Part shown: piece after piece, positions 1 through 6,079 of the stretch | Layout: every line of letters starts with the position of its first letter | Position numbering within the stretch: the first letter of the stretch is position 1 | DNA from: Acidianus hospitalis | GTDB lineage: Archaea > Thermoproteota > Thermoprotei_A > Sulfolobales > Sulfolobaceae | DNA length: 7,038 bases | Direction of reading: 5' to 3' | Assembly (NCBI GenBank): GCA_003086435.1 | Contig: QEFD01000170.1 | Location: 1 to 7,038, forward strand | Notes under the pieces: model-generated | Database searches by the model: none | What the model was told of the DNA's origin: nothing | What the model saw: the letters and a program-made list of their open reading frames with translations, nothing else | Made by a program: the position numbers and the translations under genes

Positions 1-132
1 CCGCCGGACAGTAATCTTTCAATTTCGCTGTAAGGTATTCTCCACCTACCGTTAATCTCAACAACCTTCCCTTACTTAATAACACCACTCCTACTCATGC
101 CAAGCAACCTCACTAGTTGTTAGATACCTCTC
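1..132 (-). pseudogene. Decayed N-terminus of an IS607-type resolvase / MerR-like helix-turn-helix protein, cut by the window edge
   Basis: Two minus-strand frames must be joined to read this. From 132 down to 103 one frame gives ERYLTTSEVA and then runs into TAG at 93-91. From 107 to 1 the next frame gives LLGMSRSGVIK, a TAA at 74-72, then GKVVEINGRWRIPYSEIER and LLSG at the edge. Joined, this is a winged-helix DNA-binding head: a TSEVA..LG.S helix-turn-helix, then a short beta wing and RIPYSEIERLL. That layout is typical of the N-terminus of IS607-family serine resolvases (TnpA), where the catalytic domain follows; here that domain would lie beyond position 1. The frameshift near 103-108 and the internal stop mean it cannot make an intact protein, and no start codon precedes the first recognisable residue. 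It could instead be a MerR-like or excisionase-like regulator. The HTH assignment is secure; the IS607 assignment is moderate. Confidence 0.6.
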
Positions 133-146
133 CGCGTAACTAGAAG

Positions 147-156
147 TATTTAAAAG
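147..156 (-). promoter_or_regulatory. Possible relict TATA box of the decayed HTH gene
   Basis: On the minus strand this reads CTTTTAAATA, a good match to the Sulfolobales TATA consensus. It lies about 20 bp upstream of the first recognisable codon (132), slightly closer than the usual 25-27 bp, which fits small deletions in the decayed gene. It may also be a chance AT-rich match at the junction between the two remnants. Confidence 0.3.
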
Positions 157-414
157 TTACGTGAAAGTGCTATAGTCTCACCAAAACTTTATCATGCGTC
201 GCTAGCTGATCAGCCAGTATACTATGATGGTTATATAATAGTTCCAGACTTCGATCACATAGCTGTACTTAACGCTACTACCGGTCAATTAGTTAATGAG
301 TACTACGTAGGCGTAGATTTAGGTAAAGACCAGCCAGTAATTGTAGGAAATGATTTAATAGATTCGTCAATATTCGGGTATATTATAGCAGTTCCACTAT
401 GTCTAGTTCTATAA
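154..414 (+). pseudogene. C-terminal remnant of a PQQ-type beta-propeller (quinoprotein-like) protein
   Basis: An open frame runs from just after the TAA at 151-153 to the TAA at 412-414 (86 codons) but contains no ATG, GTG or TTG, so it cannot be a gene by itself. Recognisable propeller sequence starts around 196: ASLADQPVYYDGYIIVP, then IAVLNATTGQLV, then QPVIVGNDLIDSSIFGYII and a short hydrophobic end. The alternation of D-G-Y-I-I-V-P strands with a LNATTGQ turn is the blade repeat of PQQ-like/BamB-like propellers; about one and a half blades remain. In Sulfolobales such proteins are often secreted or membrane-attached. The 5' part is missing and the HTH/transposon remnant lies directly upstream in the opposite orientation, so insertion or deletion at about 150-195 probably truncated the gene. 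Substrate and function cannot be told from this piece. Confidence 0.6.
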
Positions 415-440
415 GTAGGCTTCTTTTTAATTTTAGACAA

Positions 441-448
441 TTTTTTAA
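441..448 (+). promoter_or_regulatory. TATA box for the gene starting at 471
   Basis: TTTTTTAA is centred about 26 bp upstream of the ATG at 471 and is preceded by the purine-rich AGACAA, as expected for a BRE. Spacing and lack of a leader fit leaderless transcription. It supports choosing 471 over the upstream in-frame ATG at 399. Confidence 0.5.
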
Positions 449-470
449 CTATGCATATTTACAATATAGT

Positions 471-860
471 ATGGGAGTATTTAAAAAGGAAAAAATATAT
501 CCTGGTCAACATAATTTACAAACAATAATTCAAGAATTTACTCAATATCTGCAAAACGATGGTTGGAAAGTTCAACAAAAGACAGAAGGTAATATAGCAA
601 TAATACAAGCTCAAAAAGGTGGTATACTTAGAGATATATTCGCAGCAGATAGAGCTTTACAGTTTTCGTTTGAACAGACCCCAGAAGGATTAAAAGTAAC
701 TGTCGGAATAGGCAAATGGGTTCAGAACTTAGCAGTTACTGCAGTTGAGGCAATAATCTATGTGCCGTTATTGGCAGTTGATGTTCCAGAAATGCTTTGG
801 ACGGAACACGTTGAGTCAAAGCTAATGAAGGAGTTAGATAGAATAGTTTCTTCTACATAA
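471..860 (+). CDS. Conserved-looking small protein of unknown function
   Basis: The predicted product has 129 residues and begins MGVFKKEKIYPGQ. The frame is open from an ATG at 399, but that start would overlap the propeller remnant and add 24 residues rich in Phe, Tyr and Asn that look like translated AT-rich spacer; the TATA box at 441-448 fits a leaderless start at 471. From the start at 471, an amphipathic helix (about residues 16-30) and strands with GWKVQQKTEGNIAIIQAQKG are followed by RDIFAADRAL (about 54-63), EGLKVTVGIGKW (72-83), a hydrophobic stretch AVTAVEAIIYVPLLAVDV (about 87-104), then the charged WTEHVESKLMKEL. The hydrophobic stretch could dip into or pair at the membrane, but there is no signal peptide and no clear membrane helix. 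I recall similar small proteins in Sulfolobales with the GIGKW motif but know of no function. A T-rich stretch after the stop probably ends transcription. Confidence 0.75.
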   Translation: MGVFKKEKIYPGQHNLQTIIQEFTQYLQNDGWKVQQKTEGNIAIIQAQKGGILRDIFAADRALQFSFEQTPEGLKVTVGIGKWVQNLAVTAVEAIIYVPLLAVDVPEMLWTEHVESKLMKELDRIVSST

Positions 861-874
861 TTTTATTATTTTTT
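861..874 (+). terminator. T-rich terminator, possibly also the TATA region of the next gene
   Basis: Eleven T and three A residues directly follow the stop codon at 858-860, as in archaeal T-tract terminators. The first eight bases, TTTTATTA, are also centred about 28 bp upstream of the ATG at 893, so the same stretch may end one transcript and start the next. Confidence 0.45.
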
Positions 875-892
875 GTAGTATAGTGTGTTCTT

Positions 893-1306
893 ATGAAAGG
901 TTTAATAGCCGGTTTAATAATAGTAGTAATTATTTTGGCCATTATCTATTATTTGTATACTGAAGGATATTTTTATTCTGTAGATATTAATGGCGTATAC
1001 GTTACTATAGACTCAAATTTTCTTGGAATAAAGAACTCGTTACATGTATCATACTCTAATACAACGATTTCTGCCCACGGAAGCCAAGATATTACTCTAA
1101 AAATTTATTTGTATAATAATAATCCATTACTCTCGGTGAAAGTTACTAACGTTAGTGTTTCTCATCCTTTTACTTTAATTTCTGCAACTCCAGTACCTTC
1201 TGAAATATCTCCACATAATAATGAAACCTTATGTATAGTAATTAAAACTCCTATGTGTAATTATGAAGGGGCCGTAGATATTATAATCTATGCTACTGAA
1301 GGATGA
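893..1306 (+). CDS. Membrane-anchored extracellular beta-sandwich-like small protein
   Basis: The product has 137 residues. After MKG, residues 4-22 are one long hydrophobic segment (LIAGLIIVVIILAIIYYLY), which reads as an uncleaved signal anchor with the rest outside the cell. The outer part alternates beta-strand-like stretches with Asn/Ser/Thr turns and looks like a single Ig-like or CARDB-like sandwich: ITLKIYLYNNNP and VKVTNVSVSHPF match the pattern of domains that describe averaged peptide bonds in archaeal surface proteins. There are three N-glycosylation sequons (N56-T-T, N86-V-S, N110-E-T), consistent with exposure on the cell surface. The only cysteines, C114 and C122, lie in adjacent strands and could form a disulfide. 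No catalytic motif is visible. It converges on the carboxypeptidase gene with only 11 bp between stop codons. I do not recognise a named family, so the function is open. Confidence 0.7.
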   Translation: MKGLIAGLIIVVIILAIIYYLYTEGYFYSVDINGVYVTIDSNFLGIKNSLHVSYSNTTISAHGSQDITLKIYLYNNNPLLSVKVTNVSVSHPFTLISATPVPSEISPHNNETLCIVIKTPMCNYEGAVDIIIYATEG

Positions 1307-1315
1307 AAACAAAAA
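1306..1315 (-). terminator. T-tract terminator of the carboxypeptidase gene
   Basis: Read on the minus strand, TTTTTGTTTT starts 3 bp after the TAA of the carboxypeptidase gene (1318-1320) and touches the stop codon of the convergent gene. Such T-rich tracts end archaeal transcripts. Confidence 0.45.
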
Positions 1316-1317
1316 GG

Positions 1318-2766
1318 TTATTTACTTAGGTATTTTTCTCTTAAGTATTTTATGAAGTACTCAGGATTGTATGCATCTCCAAATGATCTAGTTAAGAGAA
1401 CTTTAGGAGGATATATTGCTCCATATTTATGAATTTTTTCTCTTAAATACTCTTTGATTTCATTAAATTTCCTTTCTCTAACTTTTTCTAGAACATTAAA
1501 CTTTGCGTATATCATCCCTGCAATTATGTTACCTAATGTGTAAGTAGGGAAATAACCAAAACTTCCTCCACTCCAGTGTACATCTTGTAATGCACCTTCA
1601 GCATCGTTTTTAGGTCTTATTCCTAAGTACTTTTCACTTAAGTCGTTCCACAAAGGTGGTATTTCGTCAACTTTTAGTTCTCCTGCAATTAACCTTTTTT
1701 CTATTTCATACCTAATTGCTATGTGTAGGTTATAAGTAACTTCGTCTGCATCAACTCTTATTAAACTTGGCCTTACTACGTTAAAGTATTTATAAATTTC
1801 TTCTTCATCGTATTTTAAGTCAAGGAACCTCTTTAATAATGGGTAAATGATTCCTACGAATTCTCTACTTCTACCTATTGTATTTTCCCAAAATCTTGAT
1901 TGAGATTCGTGCACTCCCATTGAAACTCCTTGTCCTACTGGAGTCATTTCTAAGCTTGGATCTATCTGCAGATCATATATTGCGTGTCCGCTCTCGTGTA
2001 TCACTGAAAACATAGTTGCTCTGAAGTCTTTTCCTTCATATCTAGTTGTTATCCTAACGTCGTCTGCAGAAATTCTTTCTGTGAATGGATGGGGCGAAAT
2101 ATCAATTCTAAATTTACTTCTAGGCATTTCTAGAATATTTATTATCTCATCATTTACTTTTTTCATTACTTCTACATCATAAGTCATATCTTCTAGCGGA
2201 TGATGTGTAGGATAATAACCAGAGGACAGGATTTTCTCTAGTATGGTCTTTAATTCTGGTAATAATGAAGAAAATACTTTGTCAGCATCATCAACTGTAA
2301 AACCTTCTTCATAAAGGTCTAATAGTGCATTATAAGGATGTTTCTCGTAACCTAAGCTTTCGGCAATCTTTCTTTTTAGATCCACAATTTTTTCTAAATA
2401 TGGTTTAAATATTGAGAAATTTGATTCATTTTTTGCTTTTGACCAGGCTATGAAAGCTTCAGAAGTTAGCCTAGCTAATTCTTCGTCAACCTCCTTGGGT
2501 ACTGCTCTATAATATTTTATTTCTCTCCGTAATACGCGTATAATTCCTCTTTCTTTATCGTCAAGCTTACTCTCATCTATTCTATCCACTTTTTCCGCAA
2601 GTTTCATTATTTCGTTCCTTCTTAGTGTAATGAGCTGTGCAATTGCTTCTCCTCTATATTTTGATCCTTCTTGCGGCATGTATGTTTCAAGATCCCAACC
2701 CATTAATGCTAAAGCGTGACCTAATGCCCAAGCTTTTTTGTATTCTTCTAAAATATCCTCAAGCAT
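1318..2766 (-). CDS. M32 family metallocarboxypeptidase (thermostable carboxypeptidase)
   Basis: This is a cytosolic zinc- or cobalt-dependent carboxypeptidase that removes residues one by one from the C-terminus of peptides, with broad specificity except around proline in studied relatives. The product has 482 residues, close to the usual 490-510, and looks complete. The family signatures appear in order: GWDLETYMPQ (23-32), the HEXXH metal motif HESGH with H257, catalytic E258 and H261, then HESQSRFWEN (286-295) whose E287 lies 26 residues after H261 and is the third metal ligand, RVDADEVTYNLHI (337-349), and DVHWSGGSFGYFPTYTLGN (395-413). The fold is almost all helical. It has no signal peptide. 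The ATG at 2766 is supported by a TATA box 21 bp upstream and no leader. It is divergent from the ACT-DUF711 operon and probably shares its promoter box, so peptide breakdown and the operon may be co-expressed. Assignment is very secure. Confidence 0.97.
   Translation of the reverse strand: MLEDILEEYKKAWALGHALALMGWDLETYMPQEGSKYRGEAIAQLITLRRNEIMKLAEKVDRIDESKLDDKERGIIRVLRREIKYYRAVPKEVDEELARLTSEAFIAWSKAKNESNFSIFKPYLEKIVDLKRKIAESLGYEKHPYNALLDLYEEGFTVDDADKVFSSLLPELKTILEKILSSGYYPTHHPLEDMTYDVEVMKKVNDEIINILEMPRSKFRIDISPHPFTERISADDVRITTRYEGKDFRATMFSVIHESGHAIYDLQIDPSLEMTPVGQGVSMGVHESQSRFWENTIGRSREFVGIIYPLLKRFLDLKYDEEEIYKYFNVVRPSLIRVDADEVTYNLHIAIRYEIEKRLIAGELKVDEIPPLWNDLSEKYLGIRPKNDAEGALQDVHWSGGSFGYFPTYTLGNIIAGMIYAKFNVLEKVRERKFNEIKEYLREKIHKYGAIYPPKVLLTRSFGDAYNPEYFIKYLREKYLSK
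1331..1342 (+). terminator. T-tract terminator of the small anchored-protein gene
   Basis: TATTTTTCTCTT lies about 25 bp after the TGA at 1304-1306, inside the 3' end of the opposing carboxypeptidase gene. A transcript ending here would be antisense to the last codons of that gene. Confidence 0.3.
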
Positions 2767-2787
2767 AAAGTAAGTAGTAAAGCAAGG

Positions 2788-2795
2788 TATAAAAA
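2788..2795. promoter_or_regulatory. Single TATA box centred between two divergent leaderless genes
   Basis: TATAAAAA is the only clear TATA element in the 50 bp between the ATG at 2766 (minus) and the ATG at 2817 (plus). It has exactly 21 bp on each side. Its centre is about 25 bp from both start codons, which is the spacing of a leaderless archaeal promoter in either direction. The upstream hexamer is GCAAGG for the plus direction and CTAGCA for the minus direction; the plus-side one is the better, though still weak, BRE. Confidence 0.7.
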
Positions 2796-2816
2796 TGCTA
2801 GTTTTTCTTTCAGTTT

Positions 2817-3089
2817 ATGGAAAATGCTATTGTAGTCGTTGTAGGAGCAGATAAGCCTGGAATAGTTGCAGGAATTTCGTCTAAACTTGCTGAAGAGAAT
2901 GTGAATATAGTTGATATTTCACAGACGGTATTAAGAGGAATATTTGCAATGATAATGCTTGTAGATATATCAAAGAGTAAAGTTCCCTTGTCGGAACTTA
3001 GAAAAGAGTTGCAACAAAAGGGAAAAGAACTTAATGTTGAAGTCCTAGTTTATCACGAGGAAGTTTTTAAATACATGGAGAGGATATAA
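2817..3089 (+). CDS. ACT-domain protein (UPF0237 type)
   Basis: The product has 90 residues and is one ACT domain, a beta-alpha-beta-beta-alpha-beta ligand-binding module that usually senses amino acids. Strand 1 is [14 protein letters not shown] (4-17), with the D12-K-P-G15 loop that binds ligands in ACT domains; then a helix with [15 protein letters not shown], strands [12 protein letters not shown] (41-52), a charged helix of about residues 59-70, and a last strand [11 protein letters not shown]. Such single-domain proteins act as dimers and lack catalytic residues. The ATG follows the TATA box at 2788-2795 by 21 bp, so the mRNA should be leaderless. The gene ends one base before the DUF711 gene; this two-gene order is found across many bacteria and archaea, suggesting that the pair works together. 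The ligand is unknown; an amino acid is a guess from the family. Confidence 0.92.
   Translation: MENAIVVVVGADKPGIVAGISSKLAEENVNIVDISQTVLRGIFAMIMLVDISKSKVPLSELRKELQQKGKELNVEVLVYHEEVFKYMERI
3077..3083 (+). promoter_or_regulatory. Shine-Dalgarno site for the DUF711 gene
   Basis: GGAGAGG ends 7 bp before the ATG at 3091 and lies inside the last codons of the ACT gene. It fits the rule in Sulfolobales that first genes are leaderless and internal operon genes use a Shine-Dalgarno motif. It fixes the start at 3091. Confidence 0.65.
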
Positions 3090-3090
3090 A

Positions 3091-4428
3091 ATGAAATATT
3101 CTGCAGACGAAATAATTGAAGTTGTGAGAATGCTAAGCGAAGAAGACCTAGACATAAGGTCAGTTACGTTAAGCATGAATACTTTAACCCTAATTTCTGA
3201 CGACGTTAATAAAACTCTGGAAAAATTTAATTCCCTTAATCCTATCTTAGAAAAATTTTCATATTCTGTGGATAAAGTGAGCGAAAAATATGGGATAAAA
3301 ATAGTTACAAAAAGAGTCGCAGTTTCTCCCGTACAGTATTTTCTAGAGGTACTTGCAGAAAGCGACGGGATAAAAATAGGCGAAAAACTTGAAGAGCTTG
3401 CAGAGAAAAACGGAATAGACTATATAAGCGGTTACTCAGCATTTGCGGATAGAGGATTTACTAAAGGCTCTTTATCTGTCATAAATACTCTGGCAGAAGT
3501 TATGAATTCTACAAGAAGGTTAACTGGAATGATAAATGCAGCATCAACTTTCTCAGGATTAAATTCAGATGCTATAAAGAAGTTCGTTGATCAAATTTTT
3601 AGTATGAAGCCAGAAGCGTCTTCTAGGGTCTCAATACTATCTAACGTTCCTCCTGATAGCCCTTTTGTTCCATCTGCTCATCACGGCATTGGAATGCCAG
3701 ACATGATGATAAACGTTGCCGTAAGCGGGCCAGGAGTAATTGAAAATGCAATAAAGAGAAGTTCTCCTTCTTCGCTAGAGGAGTTGCACGACGTAATAAA
3801 GAGGTCTGCGTTTAAAATAAGCAGACTTGGGGAATTAATAGGTAAGGCAGTCTCTAAGGAGATTGGAGTACCTTTCGGCTCTGTAGATCTTTCCCTAGCC
3901 CCGTCCCCTAAGGTTGGTGACAGCGTTGCTGGAATAATTGAGGCAATGGGTATAGAAAAGATTGGAGGACATGGAAGTTTGTCAGCATTAGCGATTTTAA
4001 TGGACGCGATAAAAAAAGGTGGCTCAATGGCAACTTCCCACGTAGGAGGGTTAAGCTCAGCGTTTATTCCGGTTAGTGAAGATTCTATTATGGCTGAGAG
4101 AGCACTAGAAGGTTATGTTGACTTCTTTACATTACTTGCTTTATCTTCTGTTTGTAATAGTGGTATTGATATGGTAGGGGTCAGTAAAAAGCAAGGAAAG
4201 GATAAAGTTATTGGATTAATTATGGATGTACTTTCTTTAGGTATAACTTTAAATAAGATTCTTGGGGTTAGAGTAATTCCAGTAGACAGCGAGCCTGGGA
4301 CTGTGATTGATTTAGGAGGACTTCTAGGGAAAGTTGTAGTAATGAGGCTAAAGGACGTAAGTGTTGAAAGATTTACTTCACTTAATGGATTTATACCGAA
4401 TACGATAAAAAGGTTAGAAGCTGGTTAG
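3091..4428 (+). CDS. DUF711 / UPF0210 (PFL-like) family protein
   Basis: The product has 445 residues, the normal family length, and looks full length and soluble. Members have a fold related to pyruvate formate-lyase and ribonucleotide reductase barrels, but no reaction is established to my knowledge. The family motifs are all visible: [13 protein letters not shown] (70-82), a [14 protein letters not shown] stretch (114-127), [15 protein letters not shown] (190-204), [20 protein letters not shown] (265-284), [14 protein letters not shown] (352-365) and [20 protein letters not shown] (394-413). The conserved histidines H197/H198, the VGD turn, the GG loop and C355 would be the first residues to suspect in an active site. 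The gene starts one base after the ACT gene with its own Shine-Dalgarno motif, so the two are co-transcribed and probably translated in similar amounts. The ACT protein may act as its regulatory subunit; that is inference from the conserved pairing. Confidence 0.93.
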   Translation: MKYSADEIIEVVRMLSEEDLDIRSVTLSMNTLTLISDDVNKTLEKFNSLNPILEKFSYSVDKVSEKYGIKIVTKRVAVSPVQYFLEVLAESDGIKIGEKLEELAEKNGIDYISGYSAFADRGFTKGSLSVINTLAEVMNSTRRLTGMINAASTFSGLNSDAIKKFVDQIFSMKPEASSRVSILSNVPPDSPFVPSAHHGIGMPDMMINVAVSGPGVIENAIKRSSPSSLEELHDVIKRSAFKISRLGELIGKAVSKEIGVPFGSVDLSLAPSPKVGDSVAGIIEAMGIEKIGGHGSLSALAILMDAIKKGGSMATSHVGGLSSAFIPVSEDSIMAERALEGYVDFFTLLALSSVCNSGIDMVGVSKKQGKDKVIGLIMDVLSLGITLNKILGVRVIPVDSEPGTVIDLGGLLGKVVVMRLKDVSVERFTSLNGFIPNTIKRLEAG

Positions 4429-4430
4429 AA

Positions 4431-4439
4431 ATATTTAAT
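4431..4439 (+). promoter_or_regulatory. Candidate TATA box for the membrane-protein gene at 4465
   Basis: ATATTTAAT directly follows the TAG at 4426-4428 and is centred about 30 bp before the ATG at 4465, so a transcript from here would start only a few bases before the ATG. Because AAAGGT at 4452-4457 also looks like a Shine-Dalgarno motif 7 bp before the ATG, the gene may instead, or as well, be the last gene of the ACT-DUF711 operon. Confidence 0.4.
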
Positions 4440-4464
4440 TATCATAAATACAAAGGTATTAACG

Positions 4465-4992
4465 ATGAGGAGTATAAAAATTTCAATACCAGTATCGCTA
4501 GTTACCTGGTGGCTTCCTTTAGTTGGCGGAGCAATAATAGGTTTTATTTCAGGCACAATTGAAAGGAAGATAGCTTCGGCTATAATTAGTGTAGGAATTA
4601 CTTCGGCTATAGCCTCGACATTTTACATTTTACTTGGTTTTAAAGTACTTTATGTTCCGCTTTTAGGCAATCTCTTGCCAATAATCTTAGTAATTTCCTC
4701 AGTAGTTAATTCTGCCTTAGCAGTTTTTGTAGCATATTTTATATCAACTAAAATGATAAGGTCAACTTTTGAAGGTAACAATGCTAAGATAGAATTTTAT
4801 GCAAGGGATCAGGACGAAATAAACGAGAAATTAAATGAAATTGCTACGCAATGTAGTGAGCCTACTTATTCTTTTCATAGTGAGAATGAGGTAGAAGTTA
4901 CTAGACGTTGTGAAGGATTTACAATGAGGTATATTATAAGGAAAGAAGGCAAATTATTCAAAGTCACGCTCTTCATAAACGGTGATCAGTAA
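4465..4992 (+). CDS. Small membrane protein of unknown function with a C-terminal soluble domain
   Basis: The product has 175 residues in two parts. Residues 8-95 hold about three hydrophobic segments (roughly 8-30, 37-59 and 64-94, the last long enough for one kinked or two short helices). GGAIIGFISG in the first segment and the small-residue-rich AIASTF in the second favour tight helix packing. Residues 100-175 are hydrophilic and probably face the cytoplasm: a strand with NAKIEFYARD, a helix DEINEKLNEIATQC, then strands EVEVTRRC, FTMRYIIRK and LFKVTLFINGD, giving a compact alpha/beta domain. C130 and C149 are its only cysteines. No catalytic or transporter motif is visible and I do not recognise the family. 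The start ATG is supported by AAAGGT 7 bp upstream and a TATA-like box. The gene is 36 bp downstream of the DUF711 gene in the same direction, and its stop is 3 bp from that of the opposing glycosyltransferase. Confidence 0.75.
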   Translation: MRSIKISIPVSLVTWWLPLVGGAIIGFISGTIERKIASAIISVGITSAIASTFYILLGFKVLYVPLLGNLLPIILVISSVVNSALAVFVAYFISTKMIRSTFEGNNAKIEFYARDQDEINEKLNEIATQCSEPTYSFHSENEVEVTRRCEGFTMRYIIRKEGKLFKVTLFINGDQ

Positions 4993-4995
4993 AGT

Positions 4996-6042
4996 TCACT
5001 TATAGTAAATATTTTCTATATATTTTCTGTATTCTTCTGCGGTCTTGTTCCAATCATATTTTAACGATTCTTCATAACTTTTTCTAGACAGTTCCTTCAT
5101 AATATTTTCATCTTCTGTTATATAATCAATGTATCTTGCCATAGTGTTAACGTCTTTGTAAGGAACAACAAAACCGTTAATTCCTTGCTTTATTATCTCT
5201 GGCAAAGATCCAGTAGAATAAGCTATTGCGGGAGTACCACAAGAATTAGCTTCAACTATTGTCATTCCCCAGCCTTCTATAAAAGAGGTAGACAATATTA
5301 CCCAAGATTTTCTATATAACTCGATCTTTGTTTTCTCATCAATTTTTCCTAAGTATTGTATTCCTTCTTCTTTAGCTACTTCACGAAATTCGGTAGAAAG
5401 CTCTCCTCCTCCTGCAACTATGAATTTTACATTCTTATTTTTTATTCTTCTCTTTATCTCTATTATGTCAAAAGGATTCTTGTATTTCATCATCCTTCCT
5501 ATCCAAAAAACTATAGGGATTTCGCTCTTTATTCCGGGATTAAACTTGTTATGATCAACTCCATTGTAAATTACAGTTATTTTATTTTCATCTATTCCCA
5601 GTTTTTTTATTAAATCCTGCTTTGTGGTGTTAGATACGGAGATAATATATTTATAATTCCTTATTCTTCTTTCTGCAAGCCTTACTGCCTCTGCCAAAAG
5701 AGGATTTAGTTCAAATTTTACTACATCTTGATGAACGTGGTGAATTAGTGCTATGGCCTTATCATTAACTAGGTAAGAGAAAAAAGGTACTGCATGTGCC
5801 ACACTATCTATCACTATTTCATGTCTTTTAGCTTCAATCAGAGAGTAAAAATGTAAAGTGAACTTATTTCCTTTTCTAATTATTTTTATTCCATCTATAT
5901 ACTCAGAATCCGGTCTTCCTTTAACTTTTTCTGATAGCCAAGTGACTTCTTTTAACCTCTTTCCAATCTCATAAATTACGTTTTCTGCACCACCAGCATT
6001 AGGATGAAACGGATCTCTATGATTTATAAAAATAATGTCCAC
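4996..6042 (-). CDS. Glycosyltransferase family 4 (GT-B fold)
   Basis: This is a retaining GT4-type transferase that moves a sugar from a nucleotide-sugar donor to an acceptor, probably in glycan, glycolipid or S-layer glycosylation at the inner face of the membrane. The product has 348 residues, on the short side but complete. The N-terminal Rossmann domain starts [11 protein letters not shown] with the acceptor-side glycine loop [16 protein letters not shown] (15-30). The linker [14 protein letters not shown] leads to [13 protein letters not shown] (157-169). The donor domain has [11 protein letters not shown] (179-189; R183 and K188 are the usual phosphate-binding pair) and the E-x7-E motif E256...E264 in [20 protein letters not shown]. 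It has no membrane helix. The start is GTG; a TATA box about 24 bp upstream (6062-6070) supports leaderless initiation there. Donor and acceptor cannot be inferred: no sugar-synthesis or other glycosylation genes are in the window. Confidence 0.93.
   Translation of the reverse strand: MDIIFINHRDPFHPNAGGAENVIYEIGKRLKEVTWLSEKVKGRPDSEYIDGIKIIRKGNKFTLHFYSLIEAKRHEIVIDSVAHAVPFFSYLVNDKAIALIHHVHQDVVKFELNPLLAEAVRLAERRIRNYKYIISVSNTTKQDLIKKLGIDENKITVIYNGVDHNKFNPGIKSEIPIVFWIGRMMKYKNPFDIIEIKRRIKNKNVKFIVAGGGELSTEFREVAKEEGIQYLGKIDEKTKIELYRKSWVILSTSFIEGWGMTIVEANSCGTPAIAYSTGSLPEIIKQGINGFVVPYKDVNTMARYIDYITEDENIMKELSRKSYEESLKYDWNKTAEEYRKYIENIYYK
5008..5037 (+). terminator. Pyrimidine-rich terminator region after the membrane-protein gene
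   Basis: Starting about 15 bp after the TAA at 4990-4992 is a run of T-rich clusters (ATTTTCT, ATTTTCTG, ATTCTTCT). These would end the plus-strand transcript while lying within the last codons of the opposing glycosyltransferase gene. Confidence 0.35.
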
Positions 6043-6049
6043 GGAACTG

Positions 6050-6056
6050 TTTTATT
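6050..6056 (+). promoter_or_regulatory. TATA box for the racemase-like gene at 6080
   Basis: TTTTATT is centred about 27 bp upstream of the ATG at 6080, with no Shine-Dalgarno motif before that ATG, which fits a leaderless transcript. It lies between the GTG of the divergent glycosyltransferase and that gene's own TATA box. Confidence 0.5.
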
Positions 6057-6061
6057 CCTGA

Positions 6062-6070
6062 AAATTTTAT
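6062..6070 (-). promoter_or_regulatory. TATA box for the glycosyltransferase gene
   Basis: Read on the minus strand, ATAAAATTT is centred about 24 bp upstream of the GTG at 6042. It supports the GTG start and places two opposed promoters inside the 37 bp intergenic region, so polymerase bound for one gene would occlude the other. Confidence 0.5.
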
Positions 6071-6079
6071 CTTCTTTGT

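Noticed and set aside
1..414. Inverted repeats or target duplications marking a transposon end
   Set aside because: None could be found by eye, and IS607-type elements would not have them.
399..470. Upstream in-frame ATG for the first small protein
   Set aside because: It overlaps the propeller remnant, adds 24 low-complexity residues, and has no well-placed promoter; the ATG at 471 has a TATA box at the right distance.
1000..1300. The anchored protein as a pilin with a class III signal peptide
   Set aside because: There is no charged K/R-G/A-type cleavage site before the hydrophobic segment beyond the short MKG, and the segment is long and followed by a typical outer domain, so a signal anchor is the simpler reading.
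3702..3720. ATGATGA resembling the C box of a C/D guide RNA
   Set aside because: No CTGA D box or internal C'/D' pair is found nearby, and it lies in the conserved DUF711 coding sequence (MPDMMIN).
4574..4611. Direct repeat of CTTCGGCTATA at 4574 and 4601
   Set aside because: The copies are 27 bp apart, in frame, and encode the similar SAI stretches of a membrane helix; there are only two copies and no sign of mobility.
5356..5613. Plus-strand open frame of 85 codons inside the glycosyltransferase gene
   Set aside because: It is antisense to conserved GT4 motifs and its Tyr/Phe/Ser-rich product is typical of a shadow frame in AT-rich DNA.
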